Shown here one piece after another: positions 23,226-34,916 of a stretch of DNA of 64,000 bases. The DNA comes from Symbiodinium kawagutii (lineage: Eukaryota; Sar; Dinophyceae; Suessiales; Symbiodiniaceae). A program made the position numbers and the translations under genes. The DNA lies in contig VSDK01007199.1 in NCBI GenBank assembly GCA_009767595.1, positions 219,609 to 283,608 on the forward strand, in the 5' to 3' direction. Under the pieces are notes generated by a model that worked only from the letters and a program-made list of their open reading frames with translations, ran no database searches and was not told where the DNA came from. Position 1 is the first letter of the stretch. Each line of letters begins with the position of its first letter.

Positions 23226-23305
23226 ATGAGCAAATGAGCAAATGAGCAAAATGAGCAAATGCATATATATATATATACACATATATATATATATATATAG
23301 CTCCA
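23226..23305 (+). repeat. LINE 3' tail of GAGCAAAT repeats, then AT microsatellite
   Basis: Four copies of GAGCAAAT or AGCAAAAT follow the ORF2 stop by about 100 nt and run into an ATATAC microsatellite. Short 3' tandem repeats in place of poly(A) are known for several LINE clades. The tail marks the probable 3' end. No target-site duplication could be matched because the 5' end is unclear. Confidence 0.65.
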
Positions 23306-23982
23306 CACTAACTTAAAATGAAATGAACATAATATCCAATCGCACCTGACTCTGATTCTGGGTGCAACAGCGAACTCAACTGCTTGGTCAGCGCTGTTAC
23401 AGCGGGGCAGTGTCCCTGCCTAATCAAGGTGAATGGCATCAGCAAGAGCATGCCAAGCATGGTAGCTCCATTGATCGACCTGGCGTCGCCACAGTCGTCC
23501 CAACTGGCTAAAGCTTGTCAGTTCATGTGAATTCTCATTGCCGAACAACTTCCAGGGATTCGATAAGACTTAAGCCAGCTTAAGCCAGAGCTTGTTGTCA
23601 CCGTTTCAACGCAGCCCGCTGATGCCAACAGCTGATCCCAGCTTTGCCAGTATCTGGTTGAACAAACCCATCTAGTTATCAATATCTATTGGTTGTACAT
23701 AGTTTCAGATTTGCAACTACTAATTAATCAACTATATATAAGAATGTACTAGCGTGTCAACTGATCTGTTCCAGCTTTGCCACCTATCCAAAAATGCCCC
23801 AAAGCCGTTCAGAAAGAATGTAAATCAAAGGACCAACTCGGTATGATCAGCAAGCTGATTCTCTACAAAGTGGGCACCCAGCAGTTGTATATACGTTGAG
23901 CTATGAATGGCTTAGCTGTGCTTACCTGCAAGTTACATGGGGGTCTAAGCCAACTTAGACTTAGATTTGGTTCATTGACCAG

Positions 23983-24039
23983 TGCATTGATTTGTGGGTC
24001 CTGTGCCACGAGGGTGGCAAGACATGGAAAGACATGGAG
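23983..24039 (+). CDS. Candidate exon, 19 codons
   Basis: The plus strand has an acceptor TTCATTGACCAG, then 57 nt, phase 0 at both ends, reading CIDLWVLCHEGGKTWKDME, and a GTGAGG donor. It continues in phase into 24166-24250. The minus strand is also open (ATLVAQDPQINALVNE), so the strand is not settled. GGKTW recalls an Asp-box turn, but one short match is not enough to name a family. Confidence 0.35.
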
Positions 24040-24165
24040 GTGAGGCAACTCTGCAAAAATCGGGGAAACGGACCCGGATGGTGACCCGAGGGGAACTGTC
24101 AATATTATCTATGCGCTATACTGGCTTCATGATCTTAATGAAAATGATCATCCTCCTGCTGGAAG

Positions 24166-24250
24166 GGCGGTGCCATTCTGCTGGGGAATGAGGCGAAGCT
24201 GCGAAGGGATAAGGCCGACAAATACAACCGCAACATTGAAATTCTGCTTG
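24166..24250 (+). CDS. Candidate exon, charged helix
   Basis: An AG|G acceptor (TGCTGGAAG) precedes 85 nt with phase 0 start and one-base end, reading GGAILLGNEAKLRRDKADKY, then NRNIEILL, and a GTAGAT donor. Third positions are strongly GC-rich. It joins 23983-24039 and 24592-24642 in phase. A minus-strand frame is also open. Function unknown. Confidence 0.38.
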
Positions 24251-24591
24251 GTAGATGTCCATTCCAAATCCATCAGACCGCACATCAAGAGGAGACCGCC
24301 ACGTCCACCAATGGATTGGTGCCAAGTTGCCCTTGTAGCAACCAAATGCTGGCTACATCTGGCTACACTTTATTGCCACCGGCTGTCTGAGACTCGATGA
24401 ATATCTAATTGCTCAGGATCCTGAAGGAGCTCTGAACATCTCTGAACTATATGATTTCGAAATCAATGTTCGAAATCAATGATTACATACTGACCCGTTA
24501 TCCCTATTATTAACCATTATATCTCCTATTATTGTTGGTTGTTATCCCCTATTATTGCGCAACATATCAGCTCCTTCAGCTCGTGCGGCAG

Positions 24592-24642
24592 GATACAAAG
24601 GCATCGCGTCAAAGAGAACTTCTCCAACCGTCACAACCTCCG
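24592..24642 (+). CDS. Candidate exon, third of a plus-strand chain
   Basis: An AG|G acceptor (TCGTGCGGCAG) precedes 51 nt (two-base start, one-base end) reading YKGIASKRTSPTVTTS, with GT at 24643. The frame is also open beyond (GVERQCVTMFAKSAQ then stop), so this could instead be a terminal exon. On the minus strand the same DNA reads VVTVGEVLFD, like the N-terminus of PfkB sugar kinases, so strand choice is uncertain. Confidence 0.3.
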
Positions 24643-25499
24643 GTGTAGAACGGCAATGTGTCACCATGTTCGCCAAATCCGCACAATAAGCAATGGTGAT
24701 GGCGGGAGTGATGATGTTCATAATATCTACGAGTACAATTCATGGCAAAATTCATCCTAATAATCAAGATTTTTCACCGATGACAATCACAACGATGGCG
24801 ATGACACCGGCATGGGTTTGATCTTAGGAATTCTGGTGTGGGGAACGCTTGACCATCCTCATGGGAGCGATAGTAAGTTCATTGGCATTCCATTCGGTAA
24901 AGAGCACGTAAACCGTAGGCTCCCCGCACAAATGATTAAAAACAACAAATTCACCAAAAAATGTAAACAAATAGCAATGTTTCAACCAGGTTTTGATTAG
25001 AAGTGTTGTCTGCGATCTATTGGATTTGCTGCCACGTGACATTTTGTGACAAAATGATTCGCATGCCCAAACCAAACAGCAACTTTGGAACAGTGTGACA
25101 TTCCAACGGCAGCGAACATGGAACCACAAATACGATCAAACATACTTATGAGGTTGAAAACAAAATGTCTATTGCTGCACAAATACAGAAGCTCTTGGGT
25201 CCTGGGTCCAAACCACTGGCTTAGACTGGCTGGTCAGTATGATGCTGTACGAATATGTACTATAAACATCACTATACATGCATACATGTATTCAAAATAC
25301 AGTCTACAAAATCATAGATGACATAGTATGCTTGGATGTCAACATATGCATACACATATGTCAAACAAATGTGTGTTGTCTTTTTATCAATACATGTGCA
25401 TATTGTATATTTATGTATGAAACGTACCCGTCTGAAATGTAATCATATACGAGCTATGCAGGTACATCTTTTCTGGACAAGCCCATATACATGTGCACA

Positions 25500-25602
25500 T
25501 GGGTGTTTCGAAAAAAATAGGGGTACCCCTAAATCATAAAATATCAAATATTTGTATAATCAATCAACCATAACTTTTGGCTTCCCAATACTTAGAAACC
25601 AC
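25500..25602. repeat. Family A inverted-repeat element, copy A6, diverged
   Basis: GGGTGTTTCGAAAAAAATAG and CCCAATACTTAGAAACCACA flank CCCCTAAATCATAAAATATC. It is AT-rich on both sides and no exon is seen next to it. Confidence 0.6.
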
Positions 25603-25689
25603 AATATACATATATATATATATATATATACATATACGTGTTTACCTCTTGTTGTTGGTCATTCCCGGATTTTGCACATTATCAATGAT

Positions 25690-25900
25690 TATAACCAGTA
25701 CAAATCCCTATGAATCCCTATGGATCGGTACAAATCCCGATAAGTCCCTACAAGTCCCTATAAATCCTTATAAATCCTTATAAATCCCTATGGATCCTTA
25801 TAAATCCCTGTAAATCCCTATAAGTCCTTATGAATCCTTATAAATCCTTGTAAATCTCCATAAATCCCTATAAAACCCATATGAATCCTTAGGAAACCTC
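25690..25900 (-). repeat. AAATCCCTATA array (minus of TATAGGGATTT)
   Basis: About 20 irregular units of CCCTATAAATC, CCTTATAAATC and CCCTACAAGTC. On the minus strand this is the same family as the array at 4210-4660. Confidence 0.65.
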
Positions 25901-26079
25901 CATAGATCGTACACGTCAATTCACACGTAACAGGACACCGGCCCCGAGATTTCGGACGTCCCCGTGACCTCCCAGGTCTACGGCGCCAAGCGACATACGC
26001 CGTACTGGTGATACAACACCTCAGAGCGCTCTGGGAAGGCCTCCGAACTGGGACTGCCGATGCTTTGTATATTTATCTG

Positions 26080-27220
26080 AGAAAACTATGCTTAGTGAAA
26101 CAATGGTAGAAACAATGCTTAGAAACTATATTTAATGGTTGAAACTATATTTAATGGTTGAAACTAATAGTGAGAAACTCTGCTTAGTGAAACAATAGTA
26201 GAAAATAGTGAGAAACTATGCTTAGAGAAAAGACTGCCAATCCTTATACTATGCTCAGTTGAAACATTAGTAGAAACATTGGTAGAAACTATATAATCGT
26301 GAGAAACTAATAGTTTCTACTGGGACTCCCAGTTTCTACTGATGTTCCTACTAGCGCTTCAACTGGGACCGCCGCGGTTGGATCTACTGATGTTCCTACT
26401 AATGGTTCAACTAATCCTGAAAACTGATATTTTAACCAATGGCTGCAAGTAGTCCTTGTTAGTTGATGAGTTGATGGCTGGGTGACGGTTGGTAAATGGC
26501 ACTAGGTTATGATGATTGTCAATAGCCATGGTTGAATTGATGGTAGGACATGGGTTAATTAATGATTGGATATATGGTTAATTGTCAATGGATTAATGAT
26601 GAGTTCATGATGGCTAATGGTTGATGATTGTTGATAGTGATGATTAGTTGCTCAATAATGATAGCTCTGCGATAGCTTCTGGTTGATGATCGGTTAACAA
26701 TGGTTCATGTCCATGGTAGCAATGATGGTTGATCATTGGTTAGATCCTGAACCACCATTGTTTTCTGAAGGGCTTGGGACTAATGCTTCTATTCTTAGTC
26801 ATGGGCAGTGATCGTTCAGTCAATGGCCATTATGTGTGTTTATTTGATGGTCAATGATGGTTTCTTTTTGTTTCTTGATGCTTAATTGATGGTCAATGAT
26901 GGTTCCTTATTGTTTGTTGATGCTTAGTTGATGGTCAATGATAGCTACTTGATGGTGATTTGTGGGTTATGATTGCTAATAGAAGGGCCATTGGTGGCAA
27001 ATGATGCAAACATCATGCTATGAAAACTGTGAACCATGGATAATGATGTTTATGATGGTATATCATGGTTAACGACACCCAACAAACAAAACAATTGATA
27101 GTAATTCATCCATTGGTTACAGTAATCACGTTTTAACAATGCCGAAGAAGGGTGACGAGCATGGTTGATAGTGATTAAAATTACTATAGTATAGAGGTGT
27201 CAAAACATGTATTGGTTGCT
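26080..27220. repeat. Two simple repeat zones: AGAAACTATG and TTGATGGTCAATGATGG
   Basis: 26080-26420 holds irregular copies of GAAACTATGCTTAGTGAAAC, and 26440-27180 holds TTGATGGTCAATGATGGTT-type decayed repeats. Similar TGGTTGATAGTGGTTGATG repeats recur at 59180-59880. No exon was seen in this 1.1 kb. Confidence 0.6.
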
Positions 27221-27608
27221 ATGCTACAGAGAATGATGTGAAGATAAAGCCTGATAAAGTGGTGGTTGTCGAGGTCCAGTAAGAACGTCATCGGCTGCAA
27301 GGAAACCATCAACATCAACCATCTCCAAAAGATCCAAAAACCAAGATTGTCCACCAATAATCAATATATATATATATAAATGTACATATAGATATATATA
27401 TATATATGTACATTTATATATATATAAATATATTGAGATAAATAAATATACACATACATATATATATATATGTATATATATTGTTTGCCTTGACATGAAT
27501 CAGGCATAAAATTTATCTTCATATTAAGCGGGCCAAGTCACATTGGCTGTGCATGTTTTGACACTGACACATCCCGTGATTCATCGATAAAATATTTGAC
27601 TCGGTATT

Positions 27609-27701
27609 TCTTCTCAAAACAGGGGTACCCCTAAATCATCCTATATCAATCATAGTAACAAACCAGCTATAACTTGGGGTACCCCCATGGTAAGAGACCG
27701 C
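27609..27701. repeat. Family A inverted-repeat element, copy A7
   Basis: CTTCTCAAAACAGGGGTACC and GGTACCCCCATGGTAAGAGACCG (in two parts: GGTACCCCCATGG, TAAGAGACCG) bound a 93-bp unit with CTAAATCATCC. Its right terminus on the minus strand starts GCGGTCTCTTACC and would act as a GC donor for the exon at 27702-27869. Confidence 0.65.
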
Positions 27702-27869
27702 CATCTTGGGCATCTCCCTGGTAAGCCATCCCCATGATCGCAGCCAAGACACTGAAGTGTCATGGTGAGCGCCACCATTGAAAAGCCCGGCCGACCGAAA
27801 CAAAATCTTGCCACGTCAGGGTAGGACCTCGGCCCAGTGGCAGCCACATATCCACATGATGACACTGCG
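27702..27869 (-). CDS. Candidate exon, 55 codons, ending at a family A element
   Basis: A strong acceptor (GGTTTTTCCAG) is followed by 168 nt (one-base start, two-base end) reading AVSSCGYVAATGPRSYPDVA, then RFCFGRPGFSMVALTMTLQC and LGCDHGDGLPGRCPR. It ends AAGATG|GCGGTCTC, a GC donor at the first bases of copy A7. Cys-rich with a hydrophobic middle; family unknown. An earlier GT (at GTCCTA) could shorten it to 14 codons in another frame. Confidence 0.38.
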
Positions 27870-29761
27870 CTGGAAAAACCATTGGTGACACGGTTACGCC
27901 TTGTCAGGCGATGGCTGCTGATACAACTGCATGTGTTTCGTGGTTTCGTTGTGAAGGCAGCTCTGGCATGGAGAAATAGTGAGTATAGGTCGGTTATGGT
28001 CATGTGGTAGGGTTGGTACTAAGCATTGCCATCACCTGATGAGTCTTCAGACGCAGTGCGAGCCACACCAACAAGTTGCACAAATCCATAAACTGCAGCA
28101 GTGAGCTCGTCGTAACGTTGGTGACCATTCAATTGCAACCTGCACGTTATTTTTGAACAACATGAGGTAAAGGCTCCCTGCTGTTGTGTTAAGCTTTAGT
28201 GACTTTAGTGAGAATACAGCACCTGCTACGTCTGCCTTTGGGGGGTATGCTATCACAATACATGGGCATCGTGGCTGGCTATACCAAAACAGTACATATG
28301 AGGGGTGGACTATTTATTGTTCGTTGCAATTACAAAGATTTTCGGGAAGTTCCTGACTCGTTTTCCAGTCCCGTGCTAGTTTTTACAAATAGACTCGTTT
28401 TCCAACGGCGCAGCTGCTTTTGCTTTAGAAACGGTACATGTTAAATGCCTAACTCGTTCTCAGGAAGTTCCTGACTCGTTTTAGATGCGAATTCTGGATA
28501 TGTGTGCAATTCCGACTTCCGCCCAAGTACGAAACTATTCATACGTAAATAAAAGCTGCTGCTCATATAATGATTCTATGTGTAGTTTCCCTGATTGGTT
28601 GTAGCTGGGTTGATCAAAACATCCTCACCAAGGAGTACCCAGGCCCAAGTGCAAACATCTCATGAGAAGCCACAACCGAGCTGAGCAACACTTTCACTTT
28701 GGAGAGTTGGCAAGATCGAAACACCAAAAGCAATGTGTAGCCTCAGCAGCCACAAGTGCGCCACAACCCCACTCAACGGGCTAGGATTGTTCAGTATTTG
28801 TGTGACCTATGAGATCCTATGGGTTCGTGCATATGTACACAGATATGTATGTATGTACGTATGTATGCATGAGCCTACCTAGATATATCAAACTACAACA
28901 TGGCCCTGAACGATGCAAAACAGGTGCATGGTTGCTAGAAAACCCAGCTGTAGGTGCCTCATCATGAAGCATGATTGCCTGTACGCATCCGCCTTTGCAT
29001 GTATGCAAATAGGTATGCAAATGCATGATACATCTGGGTGGCATACATGTGTATATATATATATATTTTTATTTATATATGTATCATATTAGCATAAAAT
29101 CACATGTGCATGTTAACATACCGTCATGTTTCTATAGTGCATGTGACTATGATGATATAATAATACATATATATATATATACATTCAATGGGATACATAC
29201 AACTACACAAATGCATAGGCAAGAATACATGTGCACATCTATTCCGTATGGAATTATTTGTTCGCACGGGTACCACCAGACCAGTCGATTGTGCACAGCA
29301 GCAGGATCTTGTGCAACGTTAGAGTGGTGCGGAGCAGTGGGGAAAACCACTGGCTATATGCAGTCATTTTGCGGCTTACGGCTAAGGTGGTCAGGGTTTA
29401 GGTTTTGAAGACAGCGTTAACGGTTCAAGGTTTTGCGTGTTTTACTGCGGCTTTATTTGGCTTAATGCCTCAAAACTAACATCTGCTTTGTGGAGGAATT
29501 TGGACAAAGGCTAAGGAGCCACAGGCGTGTCTTAAAGCCGATAAATCAAATTAGGAACCAGGTTTCTACAAAGCCGGACTGTTTACAAGTTGATTGCTAT
29601 AATGTCACAATCTTTTCAATGAGCCATGGTCCATGGTCAAAATCTGTAAAGCCGCGCACAACTAATGGCTCTATCACAACTAATGGCTCTATGATAGAAT
29701 CATTAGAATGGTTAGTGTGTTCCTTGAAACCTCGGTTGAAATTGTTACCATCAATAGCTTA

Positions 29762-29879
29762 TATGGCTGTGGGTCAAAGCCCCGTACCACTGGTTCCCCA
29801 TCATTAACCATTGTTTTCCTTTTTATTGTTGGTGGTTATCCCCCATTAGTTGGTTGGTCAATATTGACCCATAGCCATA
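29762..29879. repeat. Family C inverted-repeat element, copy C1
   Basis: TATGGCTGTGGGTCAA and TTGACCCATAGCCATA are terminal inverted repeats around TTGTTTTCCTTTTTATTG and TTGGTTGGTCAATA. The unit is about 118 bp. A second copy lies at 50439-50527 and a partial one near 12937-13055. Confidence 0.7.
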
Positions 29880-30791
29880 TACATCATTTTGCAAGGACAT
29901 GATCATGTCCACGCACCGCATGCTGTACCCTGTGTAGGTCCTGTTATTGGCCGAGCATCGGTTGAGAAAGCAGGAGAGAGCATAAAGCAACAGCGCCGGT
30001 ATCAGTCCAATCTGCGGTTGGGAGAGTGCGAGTGCACACTTTCCATCCAAACATTTTTTTTTCGTAATGACAGTGGTTGGCGCATAGGAATACAAAATTA
30101 TCATTGTTCAGAGAAAAAAAACAAAACAAAAGGTGGTGTGATATAGCTAGTTGTGCACTATCTGTGGGTACATGTACAATGGAATGACCACGACCCACGA
30201 AAGATAAGTGTGGTAGGAACAGGAGATGATCAAGTGTATTTGATTTATCTGTATATGTATATATTTTTCCCTATATAATCAGCAATACTGGTGCAAACGG
30301 CTGCATTAGCTTGTCAACAAATGCCAATAAACAAACATTCAGCCAAGCTACAAACATGTACCGACAAAAAGTAATTATCAAACCACGGCTGATAGTTGTC
30401 TTGTGGACACAAAGATGTGCACCTTCGAAAAAACATGCTAAACCGGCATGATGTTTCTGATGGCATATTTACAATAGATCAACAAGACAACCATTCATCC
30501 ATCTGATTCCCGAGTGTGCTGGAAACACATGTGGATTGAACTTTCAACAAAATGAGGAATGACAGACACACATCAAGCAAGCACACAAATGTTTCCTGAC
30601 CAAGGAAGCTCTTGCTTTGTCCTTCAGAGTGGCTATGCAAAGAATAGCTCATCACCACTCGTTCATTCAGTAAACTGATGCTTTCATGATGTTTTCACCC
30701 CTGAAAACTCGTGGTTTCTCTGCAGATTTCTATGAACACATTCAGCTGAATGAGTCCCTCCCCGTTGTGCCTTCATGCATACCCAGCTCAC

Positions 30792-30976
30792 CGCCAGGAG
30801 GGACACGCCTAAGGCGTTGTTCAGCATGTTGAAGATCCTTAGCTTGGAAGCTCGGCTTCGCGACACCGGTGGGCCTTGCTTGGCAGTGTCCATGCTGCTT
30901 GTGGTAATGAACATGCTAGGACTGCTAGGATTTCTTGGCAACATGTCCTGACTCAAGATTGAAATCTGGCACTGTA
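30792..30976 (-). CDS. Candidate exon, third of a minus-strand chain
   Basis: The 3' end is a consensus donor CTGGCG|GTGAGC. The proposed start (ACGTCTTCAG|TA) gives 185 nt with a two-base start that fits the one-base end of 31171-31253. The C-terminal part reads DTAKQGPPVSRSRASKLRI, then FNMLNNALGVSLLA: a basic segment and an amphipathic or membrane helix. The start could lie further in. Function unknown. Confidence 0.45.
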
Positions 30977-31170
30977 CTGAAGACGTACCATGCTGATCAA
31001 TCATCCATGGCAGAGTTTGGTTCGAAGGAAATGTCACCAGTTATTCTTGCTAGAGCCTTGGAACATATAATGTAAACATACCTTTATTTCTTGATGATAT
31101 AGTAAACATTGCAACATAGCAACTGTTGGTATTCAAAGGACAATCAACCAACCCCTTCAGGCTCTCCCAC

Positions 31171-31253
31171 CTTGGAGAGCACAGGCTGTTTCAATCTCGT
31201 GGCTGGTGAGGGTTGCCAGGGGGCCAGGGGAAAGAACTCCCGTTGCGACAACC
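31171..31253 (-). CDS. Candidate exon, second of a minus-strand chain
   Basis: AG|G acceptor (CTATGGCTGAG), 83 nt with one-base start and one-base end, donor CCAAG|GTGGGA. It reads VVATGVLSPGPLATLTSHEI, then ETACALQ. Its one-base start completes the TG left by 31787-31857 into a Trp codon. Plus-strand frames are less regular. Confidence 0.45.
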
Positions 31254-31628
31254 CTCAGCCATAGTGCAGTGAGTCCAAGAACTCATGTGTAGATCCTAGC
31301 AATGTGAATCTGAATCAAGAAAAATGGTCTATCGCCCATGAAAATGCTTTGCTCGTTGGGAAGATGCATACCTAAGGACACTCTCGTTCGAAATATGGTC
31401 ATCTCACAACTTTGCTCTTGCATGTCACCTAGCGATTGCTTTGGGTTGTCCATCATGTACAGCACCAGAGATAAGACCACTTTCTACGACACATTGTGAT
31501 GCAGGGTTCTTTGATTTATAGTATTATTAGTTGTTATTGTCAGTGTCGGGTCAGAATGATCCCCGTGCACATGAATCCATGTTGCAGAACTGTGCTTCGC
31601 ATATCCAAACATGAGCTTGTGTCCACAT

Positions 31629-31735
31629 GGTGGTTTCTCAAAATAGGATACCCCCAAATCATCCAATATCAACCATTATTAGTAGTACAATCGCTATTTT
31701 TCGGGTCCCCTATTTCGAGACACCAGAAAATGGCT
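31629..31735. repeat. Family A inverted-repeat element, copy A8
   Basis: TGGTGGTTTCTCAAAATAGG and CCTATTTCGAGACACCAG bound CCAAATCATCCAATATCAACC. It lies in the intron between 31787-31857 and 31171-31253. Confidence 0.8.
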
Positions 31736-31786
31736 GTCCACCAACACTTGTTGTCTGTCATTTGATTTCAATCATCATGATCATAC

Positions 31787-31857
31787 CATGAAAGGGGCCT
31801 CAGCTTCTTTCTCATGGAAGCACCCAGCCGTTTCCCAAGCCAAACCGCCTCGTTGGT
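31787..31857 (-). CDS. Candidate exon, first of a minus-strand chain
   Basis: A pyrimidine-rich acceptor (TTGTCGCCGTTTCAG) precedes 71 nt (phase 0 start, two-base end) reading TNEAVWLGKRLGASMRKKLR, then PLS, and donor TCATG|GTATGA. Basic, dinoflagellate-like codon use. It starts a three-exon, phase-consistent chain with 31171-31253 and 30792-30976. Family unknown. Confidence 0.5.
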
Positions 31858-33481
31858 CTGAAACGGCGACAAAACCTACGTCCCTGCTAGGTCATCCTTG
31901 TGATTCGGTGTGGGTTTCCATAACGGTAATGGGGATGAACCAACGCGTTGAGTGAGAACAACCCTGATGGAACCTTTACCAGTTCACAAGTTACCTGATG
32001 ATAAATTCTATTCTACCATTGGTAGATTCACCATGTTCACACCTCGACAAAAAGCAACCATGTTCACACCGATAGAATGGACCCATGGGACCCTTGAAAA
32101 CTAGTGTTCTTGCAAACCTCTGACTTTCTGTGATTGATGCGACCCCTGTCAAACTAACTTTGAGGTCGAACGTATTGATCTTTTTATAGGTAAACTGTCG
32201 TCTTTACATAGATAGATGGTGGATTTTCCACTTCCACTGCGTCTTTTCCATGGTTTATCCCTTCTCCAAAGCGCCGCTCGCTGAGTTTCGCTTCAGTGTT
32301 GCTCTGCAGAGCAGCTCGATGGCCGGTTTCTTCCATCCTCACGAGAGTGCTGGTGGATGATGGCATTTGAGGCTTTATAACGATTGTATTCTTGAACAAT
32401 AATGATGATAAGAGTACAGGAATAACAATATCAATTATCATGATATTTGTTCATGTTTATGATCATATTGGTTCATAACGGATTGATTTCTCATTATATC
32501 ATGTGGGTCATGGCAGCCTGTGCCATAATGGAACATACCAGAAACATTGAGTCTTCGTTGGGATATCCATCATGCATCAAAAACATCCCGTGATGGCCAC
32601 GGCCCAAACCATAGACATGCTCCTGTAGGCCTGAGTGTATAAGCATCCTGGAGTAGATAGAACATCCACCCATATTCAAACTTTAAGCCATTTATGTACC
32701 CGTTGAGGATGGTCAAATTTGATATTCCATGGACTCGAGGATCGTTACCTACCTGATTCAACAAATTGGAAGTGCTACTCTGTAATTTGTGTCATTTTTC
32801 AACTTGTGTCAATACATTGGATTGTTACGTCCCTATTATCCTATTGCTATTACATGAAATGGGTATATATATTCCCTTGACGACTGGTTGTCATTGCCTC
32901 AACTGGACTGTTATATCCCTATTGGTTATTCAAGTGGCAATGGATATCAGAACCATTTGTTACAAACATGTGTTATGGTAAAGACCAGTATCCCTTCGGC
33001 AAAACAACCTTTTGTTCTTGTAAAAAGGTAAATGTTGCTTATTGTTGGTCACTAATGCTTCATTGAAAAATTAGTAACAATGAAGAATTATCTATCAATA
33101 CACATCAATGAACCATCAATTCAACCAATTTTGATCAGCGATAGTAACTTCTATTGTTGCTCAAGTTGTTTTTACCGAGCAATAATTCTTACTGTATAGA
33201 ACTGAACCAACAATCATCCCTGGGAATTGATCATGAATTGATGAATTGTACCTATCAACATCCATCAATACCAGGGTAAAATGCCAAGTAATACTAACCT
33301 CAATAAACTCAATACTACCATTTGTTGCCCCGGTAAAGTTTCAACCATTTATTGAACCTATATATTGATAACCAGGAGCATATCCTACATGTTGCGCCCC
33401 ATAGTTAAGCACTATGACCATAACTAACCCTTGAAAATCCCACGGATATCCCCAACAAACCCCGGAAACCATCAATTACCC

Positions 33482-33589
33482 TCCGGTGATCTAACATAGC
33501 AATGGAAAATCCACCAGTTTTAGCTGATTTCCCAGGGTTTCCCTAGAAAAATGGTGATTTTCCAGCCAGCTACGTTAGATCACCGGGGT
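33482..33589. repeat. Family D inverted-repeat element with long termini, copy D2
   Basis: CCGGTGATCTAACATAGC and GCTACGTTAGATCACCGG are inverted ends enclosing TGGAAAATCCACCA and TGGTGATTTTCCA. The 108-bp unit abuts the exon at 33584-33740, whose donor GTGATC is part of its terminal repeat. Confidence 0.7.
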
Positions 33590-33740
33590 GTATCCCTGGC
33601 TGCCGTTGCTTGGCCACGACGCCGACGCTGCCACCAGGTCGCTCGACCGCCACGCCCGCCCACTCCGATGCTTCGGCGCGCTCCGACAGCGGCGTCGGCT
33701 CATGGAGGATCTTCTCGGTGGGGGAAATCCCCGCCACATC
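33584..33740 (-). CDS. Candidate exon, 52 codons, very GC-rich
   Basis: AG|G acceptor (GACCTCTCGCAG), 157 nt, phase 0 start, one-base end, donor ACCCCG|GTGATC. It reads DVAGISPTEKILHEPTPLSE, RAEASEWAGVAVERPGGSVG and VVAKQRQPGIHP. Ordinary amino acid composition and about 85% GC at third positions favour this over the also open, Arg/His-heavy plus-strand frame. The donor falls in the terminal repeat of D2. Function unknown. Confidence 0.48.
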
Positions 33741-33934
33741 CTGCGAGAGGTCACGGGTTCTGCCATGAATTTGAAGGGGATTATACAGGCAAATAAGAGG
33801 CAATCATAGTCAACAATAAGGGGTTCAACATGGGTAGGAACACCAATGATAGTGGTTACAGTGGCTAAAATGGCTTATCATGGCTAGTAATGGTTAAAAT
33901 AAGAGGGGATAATAAACAACAATAAGACCAATGT

Positions 33935-34035
33935 GTTGGTTTCCTGAAAAATCGGAAGCCCCAAAATGATTGGTTTATTACTATAAATGTTCGATAAACC
34001 GGATGATTTGGGGGTACACGTATTTTGAGAAACAC
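33935..34035. repeat. Family A inverted-repeat element, copy A9
   Basis: TTGGTTTCCTGAAAAATCGG and GTATTTTGAGAAACACC bound TTATTACTATAAATGTTCG. On the minus strand the flanking sequence ends ATATGG|GTGTTTCTC, the same junction form as at copies A1 and A2. A short open stretch there (YSVNTPPIW) could be an exon end. Confidence 0.7.
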
Positions 34036-34916
34036 CCATATGGGCGGTGTGTTAACGCTATACCCTTGGTTGATATTGGCCTTCAAAGGGAGAATTGGCA
34101 GTTTGGCATTGCAAAACCATCGGAAATATGGTCGTTGCGCGACTCACCATTTGATGTTCATTTCCTTTTTTCCGCTGACAATATTGTCAGCTATTTCTAT
34201 ATTGAATCTCACTGGTCAAAACAGTCTGTGTGTTCTCAACATAAAACCGCATGCCAGCCCGACCACAGCGGCTTGTTTGGCTCACAAGCGCCTGAGTCAG
34301 CGACCTTCAAGGGCCTCTGCTTGTATTCGGTCATCCCATCTTGGGCTCCACCGTGCTTTTCCCCAATTCCATGAGAAATTCCCAGCATAGCCAATAACTT
34401 ACGGCGCCCTTTCTGGTTGTGGACCCATGGATTAAAGTGATGAAAGGTGCAGTGGTATGACGGTGGGAGAAATGGCATGAGTCGCATCAGGAACAAGTGG
34501 TTTGGGATAAGACAAAGATCCTTGATGCATAGAAAGCAAGAGTCGGAATCGAAGTGATGAACGCATTTCACTTGTTTGGCAACAGTCAGAATTTCAGATC
34601 CACAATGATAGTGTTGGCAAACAAAAGGATACAAAAGGACAACACTAAGGACAATTGTGGAGATGGAAGAAGATCAAAACGGTACATGAGCCAGACCGGC
34701 CACGCCAGTTAGACAAGAATAGGTCAACGGTTTGATGACGAAACTCGATGTCAACCTCACATCCATGTGCCCTGTCCTCGACTTGAAAAGATGTAATCAC
34801 TCCAGACATCCTCAGCGTCGACCGAGGTGATGTCTTTGAAAGGTCAAATTGATGGACCAGTTCACTGCGCTGGTCAATTCGCCGCTGGAACAGAAACGTT
34901 TTGGATCACAAACCAC

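Larger units (their letters stand above)
17111..23264 (+). mobile_element. LINE-type non-LTR retrotransposon, nearly full length
   Basis: The element has the order 5' region, ORF1 (18089-18838), ORF2 (19196-23128), and a 3' tail of GAGCAAAT repeats. The 5' boundary is not fixed. A family D-like fragment at 17111-17180 and a GC-rich repeated segment at 17420-17690 precede ORF1 and may be the element's 5' UTR or host sequence. ORF2 has apurinic-type endonuclease, reverse transcriptase and CCHC motifs, the architecture of APE-type LINEs. The clade cannot be fixed by eye. It lies on the plus strand amid minus-strand candidate exons, so it may sit in a host intron. Confidence 0.85.

Noticed and set aside
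23430..23535. Plus-strand SMPSMVAPLIDLASPQSSQ and minus-strand GRLWRRQVDQWSYHAWHALAD over the same DNA.
   Set aside because: Both strands look equally coding and neither has a full set of splice signals.
24600..24700. Minus-strand VVTVGEVLFD like the start of a PfkB sugar kinase.
   Set aside because: Only ten residues, weak acceptor context and a GC donor, no GG motif exon found nearby, and a competing plus-strand chain keeps phase across three exons.
31533..31629. Plus-strand exon CRVRMIPVHMNPCC ending at family A copy A8.
   Set aside because: It lies in the intron of a better-supported minus-strand chain, and joining across A8 gives a stop codon.
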